Shown piece by piece: positions 1 through 9,236 of a DNA stretch of 64,000 nt. The first letter of the stretch is position 1; the number at the start of each line of letters is the position of its first letter. The stretch comes from Mycobacterium sp. ENV421. Lineage in GTDB: Bacteria; Actinomycetota; Actinomycetes; Mycobacteriales; Mycobacteriaceae. The stretch lies in the NCBI RefSeq assembly GCF_002887815.1, contig NZ_PDHO01000021.1, positions 20,222 to 84,221 of the forward strand, read 5' to 3'. The notes beneath the pieces are model-generated. The model saw only the letters and a list, made by a program, of their open reading frames with translations. It was not told where the DNA came from and made no database searches. A program made the position numbers and the translations under genes.

Positions 1-962
1 GTGAACGCCCCCGACAGCAACCGGCCGAGGTTGGCGAGCGTCTCGAGGCGGGCCCGTTCACGCTGTTCGGCCTGGTGTCGCCTGACCGCAGTGACACGCC
101 CCCCGGCTTCCTGCGCGGTCAACATCGCGACCAGCACCACCACCGCGATGAACGCCTGAGCGATCGCCAACTGGCCCGGGCGGTGCAGATCGAGGTTCTC
201 GAAGGTCGAGTATCCGGCGTTGGCCATGCCGTTGGCGGTGAACGCCAGCGCGCCGCCGCAGAGGGCCGCGCCGATCATGTCCAGACGTAGGGCCGCCCAC
301 GCCATCACCGGTAGCAGGAACAGCGCGGGGGGAAGCGAGAGGCGGAACGAGACCACGGTCAGCACGGCCATGCCGGTCAGGACCAGCACGGTCTCCAGCA
401 TCCGCGATCGAAGGATGTGGGATTGCACTGGCCACAACAGGATTGGTGCGCCGATCATCAAGACACCGACCCCGTCGCCGGCCCACCAGTGCAGGACAGC
501 CATGCCCCAGTCGACCTGGGTGCGCAGAGAGCTGGTCAGCCCGCCGACCACGCCGCCCGCCAGCGGGCCCAACACCATGGCTCCGGCCACGAATCGTGCG
601 AGGTCCTCACGCTTGCGCAGATCAGGCGGTCCCTTGCACCACGCCAGCACCAATGAGGCCCCGACCAGCGGCTCCACCGAGTTGGCCACCGCGAATCCCA
701 CCGCCGATTGCCACCCCGCTCCGTAGCGAAGGTCGACGGCGAGCTCGGCGACCACGATCGCTGCGACGATCACCGGCCACATCGTCCGGCGGGTCAGCAG
801 CATGGCCGCCACCGTCACCCCGGCCGGCGGGAAGAACGCGGGTCCGATACCGGCACCAAAGGTCTGCCACGACAACACCGACCCGGCCAGGTAGGGCAAG
901 GCGACCCAGCCGAACAAGCCGGCGGCGAATCCGATCCGGTCGCGAGTACGCGAGACGCTCAC
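1..962 (-). CDS. MASE1-domain membrane sensor, N-terminal part (cut by window edge)
   Basis: The reading frame opens at a GTG (960-962) and runs off the left edge without a stop, giving about 320 residues. It is the first usable start after an in-frame TGA about 15 codons upstream. The translation is almost wholly hydrophobic, with several membrane spans and the FFPPAGVTVAAMLL-type segment near residue 45 and a W-AGDGVGVLMI segment near residue 160, both typical of MASE1 integral-membrane sensing domains. The last visible residues form a charged helix (RRHQAEQRERARLETL) that looks like a linker. In this family an output domain follows (histidine kinase, GGDEF/EAL or PP2C phosphatase); it lies outside the window, so the signalling output is unknown. 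Confidence 0.75.
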   Translation of the reverse strand, partial: MSVSRTRDRIGFAAGLFGWVALPYLAGSVLSWQTFGAGIGPAFFPPAGVTVAAMLLTRRTMWPVIVAAIVVAELAVDLRYGAGWQSAVGFAVANSVEPLVGASLVLAWCKGPPDLRKREDLARFVAGAMVLGPLAGGVVGGLTSSLRTQVDWGMAVLHWWAGDGVGVLMIGAPILLWPVQSHILRSRMLETVLVLTGMAVLTVVSFRLSLPPALFLLPVMAWAALRLDMIGAALCGGALAFTANGMANAGYSTFENLDLHRPGQLAIAQAFIAVVVLVAMLTAQEAGGRVTAVRRHQAEQRERARLETLANLGRLLSGAF

Positions 963-1047
963 GCGGCCCCGCTTCGTGATCCGTGGATCAGCCGGGCCGC
1001 AGGCACGTCACGAGCGTAGTCACCCGTCGGCAAACACGAGGGATTCT

Positions 1048-2064
1048 TCAGCGAGCCCGCTGGCGTCGTCGCTGATCGAAGAACTCGACCGCTTCCCGGA
1101 TCGACTCGTGTACGTCGCGCGGGTGCCACCCGAGTTCGCGGGTTGCCTTGCCGTGATCCATCGGTGCCATGACCCCCATCAGCCGCACGGTGGTCGGATT
1201 CAGCGGCAGGTCACGTCGGCTGAGCGCGGCGGCTGCACCGCCGAGGACCCCGATCGCGTTCATCACCGGTTTGGGGATTCCCACCCGGGGCGCCCGCCGA
1301 CCGGCCGCGCGGGCTGCCGTCTCGTAGAGCTCGCGGTAGGGCAGATAGCGCTCGGAGATGATGTAACGCTCCCCCACCCGGCCGTGGTCGGCGGCCAGCA
1401 ACAGTGCTCGGGCGGCGTCGGTGATGCCGACTACCTCCGTCGCCATCCCGGCCATATAGAAAGGCAACTTGCCGGCCGCGGCGGCGGCCACCAGCGACCC
1501 GTGCGGAGTGGGCTGCCAATCGCCTGCGCCGTACGTGTTGGATACGCACAGCGCCACCGCAGGCAACGCCTTGTCGCGGCTGTAGTCCAGTACCAACTTC
1601 TCGGCCGCGATCCGCGAGCCGATGTAGCCGCCGCCCTTGCCGCCCCAGTTGACCGGGGTGTCCTCGTTCACGACTCCACCGGTGCCCAATCCGATCGTCC
1701 CGATGGTGCTGGTGAAGACGAACTTGCGCAGATCGGCGTTCACGGCGGTATCGAGAACGTGACGTAAACCTTCGACGTTGGTGCGGTACAGCGGTGCCGG
1801 ATCGCGCAGGTGTGCCCGGGTGTCGACGACGCAGTAGTAGACGACGTCGCAGCCGTCCATCGCCTCCTTCAGCGCGGCGTCATCGAAGATGTCGCCGTAG
1901 AAGCGCCGTACGGGCAGGTCGTCGATGCCGCGCGTGGAGCTGGACTTGCGGAGCATGACGCGGACGCTGTCGCCGCGCTCCACCAACTGCCGCGTCACAT
2001 GCGAGCCCAGGAAACCGCTCGCGCCCAGAACCAGTGAGTCGGTGCCTGCCACGCCCCGCAGCAT
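1048..2064 (-). CDS. NAD-dependent epimerase/dehydratase family protein
   Basis: A 338-residue extended short-chain dehydrogenase/reductase, probably acting on a nucleotide sugar or a hydroxy/keto lipid precursor. The Rossmann motif GASGFLGSH lies at residues 14-22. A later NTYGAGDWQPTPHG segment is like that of mycobacterial proteins annotated as NAD-dependent epimerases or dihydroflavonol-reductase-like oxidoreductases. The usual YxxxK catalytic motif reads YIGSR here, so Arg occupies the Lys position. The start is uncertain: no clear ribosome site precedes the ATG, and an in-frame GTG lies four codons downstream. It is followed on the same strand by the MASE1 gene but no functional link is evident. 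Substrate unknown. Confidence 0.75.
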   Translation of the reverse strand: MLRGVAGTDSLVLGASGFLGSHVTRQLVERGDSVRVMLRKSSSTRGIDDLPVRRFYGDIFDDAALKEAMDGCDVVYYCVVDTRAHLRDPAPLYRTNVEGLRHVLDTAVNADLRKFVFTSTIGTIGLGTGGVVNEDTPVNWGGKGGGYIGSRIAAEKLVLDYSRDKALPAVALCVSNTYGAGDWQPTPHGSLVAAAAAGKLPFYMAGMATEVVGITDAARALLLAADHGRVGERYIISERYLPYRELYETAARAAGRRAPRVGIPKPVMNAIGVLGGAAAALSRRDLPLNPTTVRLMGVMAPMDHGKATRELGWHPRDVHESIREAVEFFDQRRRQRAR

Positions 2065-2245
2065 GCCCGAAACCGGTCTCGGCGGACAAGATTGCGGATC
2101 TGTTCACCGGGACATCGCGGTCGGCGCTGGCAGCCGATCGCCGCGAAATCGACATCATGGTCGCGATTGAGGCGCAACCATGACCATGAGGTAGATCTCG
2201 GCGGTTGCCCGCGGCACGCTCAGTCCCTCAGGCAGGTACCCGCGA

Positions 2246-4411
2246 CTACTTGATCAGCGGGTCACGCGGCATGCCGAGGATGCGCTCGGCGATCTGGTTG
2301 CGGGTGATCTCCGAGGTGCCGCCGGCGATGGACAGTGCACGCGACCCCAGTGCCGCCCGGCCCGCCAATTCACCCTCGCCACCGTCGAGCGCCGCCTCCG
2401 GCCCGACGAGGGCAGCGGCGATGGTGCCCTGCTCCTGGAACTGCTCGGCCAGAATGAGTTTGGTGATGTTGCCTTCCGGGCCGGGCCCGGCGCCCTCCAG
2501 CGCGCGAACCACGCGGCGCAGGTTCAGCAGGCGCAGCGCCTGGTCCCGAGCCAGGAACCGGCCGACCCACTGGACCGCGCCGGCGACCCGGTCGCCGTGA
2601 GCCTTGGTCAGCGACACCAGCCACGCCGCCGCGGGCGCGATCGTGCCTGCGCCGCCGCCGATGCTCACCCGCTCGTTGCCCAGCGTGGCGCGCGCGACGG
2701 TCCACCCGGCGTTCGGCTCGCCGACGACATCCTCGTCGGGGACGAACACGTCGTTGAAGAACACCTCGTTGAAGTCCGCGCCGCCGGTGATCTGACGCAG
2801 GGGCCGGACCTCCACGCCCGGCGCTTCCATGTCCAGGATCACCGTTGTGATGCCGGCATGCTTGGGCACGTCGAAATCGGTACGCACGGTGGCCAAGCCG
2901 CGCTTGCAGTAGTGCGCCCCGCTGGTCCATACCTTCTGGCCGGTGATCTTCCATCCGCCGTCCACGCGGGTGGCCCGGGTCTTGACCGCCGCGGCGTCCG
3001 AACCCGCCGACGGTTCGGAGAACAGCTGGCACCAGATCTCATCTTTGCGCAGTGCCTTCTCGACGAATCGCTCAATCTGAGAGGGGGTTCCGTGCTGAAC
3101 CAGGGTCAGGATCACCCAGCCGGTGATGCCGTAGTCCGGCCGCTTGACCCCGGCGGCGGCGAACTCCTCTTCGATCAGCAGCTGCTCGACGGCACCGGCA
3201 GCACGACCCCACGGCTTGGGCCAGTGCGGCATGACGTAGCCGGTGGCGATCAGCTCGTCGAGCTGCGCCTTGTCGTCCAGCTTGGCGAGTTCGGCTGCAT
3301 CAGAGCGGATTTGAGTGCGCAGCTCGTCGGCCTCGGGTGGCAGGTCCAGGCTGTTGGCGCGGCCGTGGCCGGCGTCGGTCAGGGTGAACACGTCGGTGGC
3401 CGGTCCGTCCCCGCCGAGGATCGCCTGCACGGTCAGTGCCCGACGCAGATGCAGATGCGCGTCGTGCTCCCAGGTGAAGCCGATGCCGCCGTGCACTTGA
3501 ATGTTCAACTCCGCGTTGCGAACATAAGCCGGGAACGCCAATGCAGCCGCCGCGGCGGCGACCAGTTCGAACTGCTTCGGATCGTCGGTGAAAGCACGGG
3601 CGGCATCCCACACGACGGCGACCGCAGACTCGGAGCCGACGACCATGTCAGCGCAGTGATGCTTGATCGCCTGGAAGGTCGCGATGGTACGGCCGAACTG
3701 CTCACGCACCTTGGCGTATTCGACGGCGGTGTCCACACAGTCCGACGCTCCGCCCGCGGCCTCTGCCGCGAACAGGGTGCGCGCCAGGGCCAGCGCCGCG
3801 GTGCGCGCCCCGGCCAGCACATTGCCGGCCACCGAGACGTCGCGCAGCGTCACCCGCCCGGAGCGGCGCGCCCGGTCAAGGCTGCCCGGCAGTTCGACCG
3901 AGACCCCGTCGGCGCTTCGCTGCACCAGCAGCACGTCGTCACCGGCGACGAGCACCAGCAAGTCGGCGAGTCCGGCGCCGAGGACCACGCCGGCGTCGCC
4001 ATCGGCGGTGTCACCGGTGACGGTGAGGTCGCCACCGAATCCGACTGCGGCAGTGACGGATCCGTCGACCAGACCAGGAAGGAGTCGCGCCTTCTGCTCG
4101 TCGCTGCCCATCGCCGACACCACCGCGGATGCGACGACGGTCGGCACGAACGGACCGGGCGCCACCGCGCGTCCGAGCTCGTCGATGACGACCACCAGTT
4201 CGGGCAACCCGAAACCCGAACCGCCGTACTGCTCGTCGACGTGCAGTCCGAGCCAGCCCAAGCCGGCCAGCTCGGCCCAAAACGGCGGTGTCGTCTCCTC
4301 GGCGTCGTCGGCGAGCAGTGCGCGCGCCGCCGCCCTGGCCTTCTGCGTGCTCAGAAATGAGCGCGCCACCTCGCTGAGTTCACGGTGGTCGTCGGTCAGT
4401 GCGATACCCAT
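2246..4411 (-). CDS. Double-length acyl-CoA dehydrogenase (FadE34-like fusion)
   Basis: 721 residues, about twice the usual acyl-CoA dehydrogenase length, made of two consecutive ACAD domains. The N-terminal half (about 1-340) carries an AYVRNAELNIQVHGGIGFTW segment typical of the C-terminal FAD-contact region. The C-terminal half (about 350-721) has LFSEPSAGSDAAAV and ends with SIAGGTSEITRNQIAERILG. Fused pairs of this kind (FadE34/ChsE3 type) oxidise CoA thioesters with bulky, for example steroid-derived, side chains in mycobacteria; that role is family knowledge, and the substrate here is not shown. The start has an excellent ribosome site, GAGGAGGATCCG before ATG. It is followed upstream on the same strand by an SDR (4491-5249), which could act in the same beta-oxidation route. 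Confidence 0.85.
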   Translation of the reverse strand: MGIALTDDHRELSEVARSFLSTQKARAAARALLADDAEETTPPFWAELAGLGWLGLHVDEQYGGSGFGLPELVVVIDELGRAVAPGPFVPTVVASAVVSAMGSDEQKARLLPGLVDGSVTAAVGFGGDLTVTGDTADGDAGVVLGAGLADLLVLVAGDDVLLVQRSADGVSVELPGSLDRARRSGRVTLRDVSVAGNVLAGARTAALALARTLFAAEAAGGASDCVDTAVEYAKVREQFGRTIATFQAIKHHCADMVVGSESAVAVVWDAARAFTDDPKQFELVAAAAAALAFPAYVRNAELNIQVHGGIGFTWEHDAHLHLRRALTVQAILGGDGPATDVFTLTDAGHGRANSLDLPPEADELRTQIRSDAAELAKLDDKAQLDELIATGYVMPHWPKPWGRAAGAVEQLLIEEEFAAAGVKRPDYGITGWVILTLVQHGTPSQIERFVEKALRKDEIWCQLFSEPSAGSDAAAVKTRATRVDGGWKITGQKVWTSGAHYCKRGLATVRTDFDVPKHAGITTVILDMEAPGVEVRPLRQITGGADFNEVFFNDVFVPDEDVVGEPNAGWTVARATLGNERVSIGGGAGTIAPAAAWLVSLTKAHGDRVAGAVQWVGRFLARDQALRLLNLRRVVRALEGAGPGPEGNITKLILAEQFQEQGTIAAALVGPEAALDGGEGELAGRAALGSRALSIAGGTSEITRNQIAERILGMPRDPLIK

Positions 4412-4490
4412 CGGATCCTCCTCGAGGCGGCGGTGCCCATTCCTCTAATGCCTTACCACAGCCGGTCGAGACCGCAGTACGGCGGCCGGA

Positions 4491-5249
4491 TCACTTGGGG
4501 GCGAAGCGCTGCCCGGCGTCGAGACGGATGCACTGGCCGTTGAGCATCGGGTTGTCGACGATCGCGGCGACCAGCTTGGCGAATTCCTCGGGGCGGCCGA
4601 GCCGCTTCGGGAAGGCGGCGTCCTTGGTCAGCGCCTTGGCGAACTCGTCGGGAATGCCCTTGGTCAGGCCGGTGGCGAACAGGCTCGGTGCGATCGCGAG
4701 CGCGCGAATGCCGACCGGGCCGAGGTCACGGGCCATGGTCAGGCACATGCCGGCGATGCCGGCCTTGGCTGCGGTGTAGGCCACCTGGCCGATCTGGCCT
4801 TCGAACGCGGCGATCGAGGCGGTGTTGATGATGACGCCGCGCTCTTCGTCTTCGGGCTCGTTGTTGGCCATGTGCGCGGCCGCGAGGCGGCTGATGTTGA
4901 AGCTGGCGATCAGGTTGAGGTTGATCGTGCTCTGGAAGGTCTCCAGGGCGTGCGGGCCGTTCTTGCCGAACGTCTTCTCCGCGACACCGCCGCCCGCGGT
5001 GGTCAGCACGACGTGCAGGCCGCCCAGCGCCTCGACCGCCTCGGCAAGCACCTTCTCGGTGCCCGCGAAGTCGGTGACGTCGACCGGCATGAAGGGGCCG
5101 CCCACACTGGACGCGACCTCGGGGCCGTCGGTGCCTTCGCGGTCGAGGATCGCCACCTTGGCGCCGTGCGAGGCCAGCAGCTCAGCGCTTGCCCGTCCGA
5201 AGCCCGATGCGCCGCCTACGACGACCACCTTTTTGCCCGAGATCTCCAT
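4491..5249 (-). CDS. SDR family dehydrogenase, 3-hydroxyacyl-CoA dehydrogenase type
   Basis: A 252-residue classical short-chain dehydrogenase. The cofactor motif GGASGFGRASAELL lies near residue 12, NTASIAAFEGQ precedes the active site, and the catalytic YTAAK follows. The C-terminal RLDAGQRFAPK is complete. The sequence strongly resembles the type II 17-beta-HSD/HADH-like SDR of mycobacteria (Rv1144 type), which oxidises 3-hydroxyacyl-CoA or hydroxysteroid substrates. The start is supported by AGGAGTATCGG before ATG. It lies upstream of the fused acyl-CoA dehydrogenase with a gap of about 80 bases, so the two may be co-transcribed and act in successive beta-oxidation steps. Confidence 0.85.
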   Translation of the reverse strand: MEISGKKVVVVGGASGFGRASAELLASHGAKVAILDREGTDGPEVASSVGGPFMPVDVTDFAGTEKVLAEAVEALGGLHVVLTTAGGGVAEKTFGKNGPHALETFQSTINLNLIASFNISRLAAAHMANNEPEDEERGVIINTASIAAFEGQIGQVAYTAAKAGIAGMCLTMARDLGPVGIRALAIAPSLFATGLTKGIPDEFAKALTKDAAFPKRLGRPEEFAKLVAAIVDNPMLNGQCIRLDAGQRFAPK

Positions 5250-5411
5250 CCGATACTCCTGTCCGTTGACGCGGCACGGTTCCCGTGCCGCTTACAGTTC
5301 GCAGTTCAATTCGCGGGGACACCTCGGTGGCGCCCAAGCCGGTACGCACGTTACCGCTCGTCATCGAACGGTAATGACCAAGGGTGCCTACCCAGCGGTA
5401 GGTTGGCTGGC

Positions 5412-6965
5412 ATGGCCCGATCCACGATCGGTCTGCGGATGGGAGCGGGGGTGGCTGCGGCCGCCGTCGCCCTCGGTGTAGTCCAACTGACAGCTGCGTT
5501 CTTCTCGCCGGCCGCCGACGCGCGTACCGCCGTGGGCACCGCGGTCATCAACGCGACGCCGGGTCCGGTGAAGGAATGGGCGATCCTGACCTTCGGCACG
5601 GCCGACAAACTGTTCCTCTCGGTGGCGGTCATCGCCGTGATCGGGCTGCTGGCCGCCGTCGCCGCAATCTGGGAACGATCCCGCGTCCCGGTCGGCTCCG
5701 TGGCGTTCCTGCTCGCGGCCGCAGCCGGAAGCGCGGCAGTGCTGGCCCGGCCGGGTGCACGGCTGGTCGACATCACCCCCACCCTGCTCGGCGCGGTCTG
5801 CGGGATCGCGGTCCTGCGGCTGCTCACCTCCGGCCGCATCGTCGACGGCCGCTCCGGCGACGGCCGCGCCACCGACGCCTCCGACGACGCCGGGGTGGAT
5901 ACCGGGCGCCGGCTGTCGCTGGCGACGCTCGGGTTCGCCGGACTCGGGTTGCTCGGCGGCGTCGCGGGTGTGGTGGTCACCCGACGACTGCACTCGGTGT
6001 CCGGCGACCGGGACACCTTCGCACTGCCCTCGGCCGCACCACCGTCTCCGGTTCCCGCCGACGTCACACCGGCCGGCGTCCAACTGCCGAGCTTCATCAC
6101 CGGCAACGGCGACTTCTACCGCATCGACACCGCTCTGAGCGTTCCGCAGCTCTCCCGTGCCGACTTTCGGCTGCGCATCCACGGGATGGTCGACCGCGAA
6201 ATCACCTACACCTTCGACGATTTGAAGAAGTTCGAGCCGATCGACAAGGTCGTGACGCTGACGTGCGTGTCCAACCCGGTCGGCGGCGACCTCATCTCGA
6301 ACGCCACCTGGACCGGTTACCGGGTCAGGGACCTGTTGCGGGACAGCGGTATCCACACTGATGCCGACATGGTGCTCTCGACGTCAGTGGACGGGTTCAC
6401 CGCGGGCACCCCGGTGGAGGCGCTCACCGATGCCCGCGACTCGATCCTGGCGATCGGGATGAATGGCGTTCCCCTGCCGGTCGAGCACGGCTACCCCGCC
6501 CGGCTGGTGGTGCCCGGGCTATACGGCTACGTGTCGGCCACCAAGTGGGTGGTGGACCTTGAGTTGACCCGCTTCGACCGGGTGCAGGCCTATTGGACCA
6601 AGCTCGGCTGGTCCGAACGCGGCCCGATCAAGACCGAGTCGAGGATCGACGTGCCGCGTGACGGTCAGAAGGTGGCCACGGGTCCGGTGACCTTCGGCGG
6701 GGTGGCGTGGGCGCAGAACCGGGGGGTGAAGGCCGTCGAGGTCCGTATCGACGACGGTCCGTGGCAGCCTGCGCAGCTGGGTTCGGCCTACTCGAATGAC
6801 ACCTGGCGGCTGTGGAGCTTCCCGTGGACCGCCACCCAGAGCGGGTTCCACACGATCACGGTCCGCGCCACCGACAACACCGGTGCGGTACAGACTCAGG
6901 ACCAGGCGCCACCGGCGCCCGACGGCGCGACGGGCTGGCACTCGGTGTCCTTCGAAGTCGCCTGA
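5412..6965 (+). CDS. Membrane-anchored molybdopterin-dependent oxidoreductase (sulfite oxidase family)
   Basis: 517 residues from the ATG at 5412; the frame is open further upstream but the preceding codons lie over the SDR promoter and are not protein-like. The first roughly 200 residues contain several hydrophobic segments, so the enzyme is tethered to the membrane. Residues about 225-400 form the Mo-cofactor domain, with TLTCVSNPVGGD placing the molybdenum-ligand Cys near residue 285. Residues about 405-517 form the Ig-like dimerisation domain (VEVRIDDGPWQPA, TITVRATDNTGA). The family oxidises or reduces small substrates outside the membrane; no heme domain is present. Its substrate is unknown. 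Mycobacteria carry a similar membrane protein. Confidence 0.85.
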   Translation: MARSTIGLRMGAGVAAAAVALGVVQLTAAFFSPAADARTAVGTAVINATPGPVKEWAILTFGTADKLFLSVAVIAVIGLLAAVAAIWERSRVPVGSVAFLLAAAAGSAAVLARPGARLVDITPTLLGAVCGIAVLRLLTSGRIVDGRSGDGRATDASDDAGVDTGRRLSLATLGFAGLGLLGGVAGVVVTRRLHSVSGDRDTFALPSAAPPSPVPADVTPAGVQLPSFITGNGDFYRIDTALSVPQLSRADFRLRIHGMVDREITYTFDDLKKFEPIDKVVTLTCVSNPVGGDLISNATWTGYRVRDLLRDSGIHTDADMVLSTSVDGFTAGTPVEALTDARDSILAIGMNGVPLPVEHGYPARLVVPGLYGYVSATKWVVDLELTRFDRVQAYWTKLGWSERGPIKTESRIDVPRDGQKVATGPVTFGGVAWAQNRGVKAVEVRIDDGPWQPAQLGSAYSNDTWRLWSFPWTATQSGFHTITVRATDNTGAVQTQDQAPPAPDGATGWHSVSFEVA

Positions 6966-7016
6966 CACCGTGGTTGTCCCGAGCTGGTTGTCGTAGTGCC
7001 GTGCCACGCTGGAGCC

Positions 7017-8552
7017 ATGTTGCTCGGCGATGTCGTGGCCGCCTCCGCCGTCGTGTCGGCGACGTCATCGCGGCTGGCCAAGGTGGCGCGAATCGCCGAA
7101 CTGTTGTCAGGCATCGGGGATCCGCGGACGGTCCAGGTCGTGGTGTCGTGGCTGTCCGGGGAGCTGCCCCAGCGACAGATCGGGGTGGGCTGGGCGGCGC
7201 TTCGGTCGCTGCCCGCACCAGCTGACGAATCCACGCTGACGGTGCACGCAGTCGATGCGACGTTCACCGAGATCGGTGCCGTCGCGGGCAAGGGCTCCCA
7301 AGCCCGACGGTCCGAGCTGCTCAGCGGACTGTTCGGCACGGCCACCGACGCCGAGCAGGTGTTCCTGCGCCGATTACTGGGCGGCGAGTTGCGCCAAGGC
7401 GCCCAGGCCGGGGTGATGGCTGACGCGGTGGCGAAGGCGGCAGGCCTGCCCACCGCGGCCGTTCGCCGAGCGGCCATGCTCGGTGGCGATCTGCCCGCGG
7501 TGGCGGCCTCAGCGCTTGCCGGCGGGGCCGACGCCCTCGGCGACTTCACCCTCACGGTGGGCAGGCCGGTCGGTCCGATGCTGGCTCAGACCGCGACCGG
7601 TGTGACGGACGCGCTCGAACGCCTCAGTGGCGACGCGATTTTCGAGGCCAAGCTCGACGGAGCTCGCGTGCAGATTCACCGCTCGGGCGATGACGTGACC
7701 GTCTACACCCGCAGCCTCGACGACGTGACGGCCCGGTTGCCCGAGGTGGTGGACGCCGCGCTGGCACTGCCGGTGACGTCCCTGATCGCCGACGGCGAGG
7801 CGATCGCGCTGCGCCCCGACAACCGTCCGCACCGATTTCAGGTCACCGCATCCCGGTTCGGGAAGAGCACTGATGTGGCCGCAGCCCGGGCGGCACAACC
7901 ACTTTCGGTGTTCTTCTTCGACATCCTGCACCTTGACGGCGTCGACCTGTTGGACGAACCGACGCATGCCCGGCTCGCCGCGCTGGACGCGATCGTGCCT
8001 GCCGACCAGCGCGTCGACCGGCTGGCGACCACGGATGCCGCTGCCGCACAGCAGTTCCTGGACGTGACCCTGGCCGCCGGACACGAAGGTGTGATGGCCA
8101 AATCGCCCGCCTCCCCCTACGAGGCGGGCCGCCGCGGTGCCAGCTGGCTCAAGGTCAAGCCGGTGCACACCCTTGATCTGGTGGTGCTGGCGGTGGAATG
8201 GGGTTCGGGCCGGCGGACCGGCAAGCTGTCGAATATCCATCTGGGGGCCCGCGATCCGGACACCGGTGACTTCGTGATGCTGGGCAAGACGTTCAAGGGC
8301 ATGACCGACGCGATGCTGGAGTGGCAGACCGCACGGTTCAGCGAACTGGCGACCGGTCCGCTCGACAAATATGTGGTGCCGGTGCGGCCCGAGCAGGTCG
8401 TCGAGATCGCGTTCGACGGCGTGCAGGGCTCCAGCCGGTATCCCGCGGGGATGGCGCTGCGCTTCGCGCGGGTGCTGCGGTATCGCGACGACAAGAGCCC
8501 GGCCGAGGCCGACACCATCGACACCGTGCGGGCGTTCTACGAGCGGGACTAG
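7017..8552 (+). CDS. ligB: ATP-dependent DNA ligase LigB
   Basis: 511 residues. It seals nicks in duplex DNA with ATP as adenylate donor and is non-essential in mycobacteria, where NAD-dependent LigA is the replicative ligase. The N-terminal domain (1-190) includes the ligase DNA-binding region with GELPQRQIGVGWAALRSLP. The adenylation motif I is EAKLDGARVQI, with nucleophile Lys212. Later motifs include DGEAIAL, FFDILHLDGVDLLDEP, EGVMAKSPASPYEAGRRGASWLKVKP, and the C-terminal OB-fold. The start at 7017 (MLLGDVV) matches the known mycobacterial N-terminus better than the ATG seven codons upstream. The stop overlaps by 3 nt that of the convergent gene 8549-9223. In M. tuberculosis ligB is next to cstA; here three genes separate them. 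Confidence 0.93.
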   Translation: MLLGDVVAASAVVSATSSRLAKVARIAELLSGIGDPRTVQVVVSWLSGELPQRQIGVGWAALRSLPAPADESTLTVHAVDATFTEIGAVAGKGSQARRSELLSGLFGTATDAEQVFLRRLLGGELRQGAQAGVMADAVAKAAGLPTAAVRRAAMLGGDLPAVAASALAGGADALGDFTLTVGRPVGPMLAQTATGVTDALERLSGDAIFEAKLDGARVQIHRSGDDVTVYTRSLDDVTARLPEVVDAALALPVTSLIADGEAIALRPDNRPHRFQVTASRFGKSTDVAAARAAQPLSVFFFDILHLDGVDLLDEPTHARLAALDAIVPADQRVDRLATTDAAAAQQFLDVTLAAGHEGVMAKSPASPYEAGRRGASWLKVKPVHTLDLVVLAVEWGSGRRTGKLSNIHLGARDPDTGDFVMLGKTFKGMTDAMLEWQTARFSELATGPLDKYVVPVRPEQVVEIAFDGVQGSSRYPAGMALRFARVLRYRDDKSPAEADTIDTVRAFYERD

Positions 8553-9223
8553 CTTGCCGGCACGGGCTGATCATCGATGCGCGTGCCGAACACGCCGAAT
8601 CCGTGGATCATCTCCTCGGTGGGCGCCGGCGTCCATTCCCACGCAGCGATCTGATTCAACGAGCGGCGACTCAGGTTGGCGCGCAATAGTTCATAGCCGT
8701 CGGCACGCAGCAGCGTCATCGGCTCCCCTGAGCCGCAACACCACTGCAGGTCTTGGTCATCCACGATGAGCAGGGTCGTGCTGCGCCGCAGTTGCCTGCC
8801 GAGATAGAGCATCGTCACGTCCAGGAATGGCTGCCAGTGCTCGCGGTTCACTCGCGGAAATCCCAGCGCCTCATGCAGATCCGCCTCGTGGCAGATGGTG
8901 TCGATGGCCAGGTTGGGTCCGTAGAGTTGCTCGTCGGTCAGGGTGGCGTCAGCGGCCCCACCGATCCGGTCCCATTCGGCCATCAACTCTTCGATCGAGT
9001 TGCGCCGACGTTCCCGGACGTGACGTGCCGTCCACTGATCGCTCGTCACTGCGTCCAAGCGTCCGCTGACGGCGTCGGCCGCACATCCGACCAGGTGCGC
9101 CATCAGCTCGTGCACAGTCCATCGCGGAGTGGCAGGTACGTGTGATTGAAGCTGCTCGCCAGTGAGCGTGGCGGCAAGGTCTTGCACCCGACCCCGGGCT
9201 GTGCGATAGATCGTCTCGAGCAT
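8549..9223 (-). CDS. Maleylpyruvate isomerase/DinB-superfamily protein
   Basis: 224 residues. The N-terminal half has the four-helix DinB/MDMPI pattern: PRWTVHELMAHLVGCAADAV near residue 36 and ICHEADLHEALGFPR near 110, which supply the histidines (in HLVG and HEADLHEALG) that bind metal in this superfamily. In actinobacteria such proteins are often mycothiol-dependent transferases or isomerases; many are uncharacterised. The C-terminal third (LLRADGYELLRANLSRRSL) fits the MDMPI C-terminal domain. The start at MLETIYR is chosen because longer reading runs into the neighbouring coding region. It is 13 nt from the flavin monooxygenase stop, so the two are probably co-transcribed. Confidence 0.72.
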   Translation of the reverse strand: MLETIYRTARGRVQDLAATLTGEQLQSHVPATPRWTVHELMAHLVGCAADAVSGRLDAVTSDQWTARHVRERRRNSIEELMAEWDRIGGAADATLTDEQLYGPNLAIDTICHEADLHEALGFPRVNREHWQPFLDVTMLYLGRQLRRSTTLLIVDDQDLQWCCGSGEPMTLLRADGYELLRANLSRRSLNQIAAWEWTPAPTEEMIHGFGVFGTRIDDQPVPAS

Positions 9224-9236
9224 GACTGTCCCGCTT

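Noticed and set aside
2597..4360. 587-codon open frame on plus opposite the fused acyl-CoA dehydrogenase
   Set aside because: High-GC antisense artefact; no ribosome site, no motifs, and the minus gene is certain.
5388..6356. Long open frame on minus (about 320 codons) opposite the molybdopterin oxidoreductase
   Set aside because: Low-complexity translation (Arg, Gly, Asp, Val-rich) with no domain; it is the antisense of a well-supported gene.
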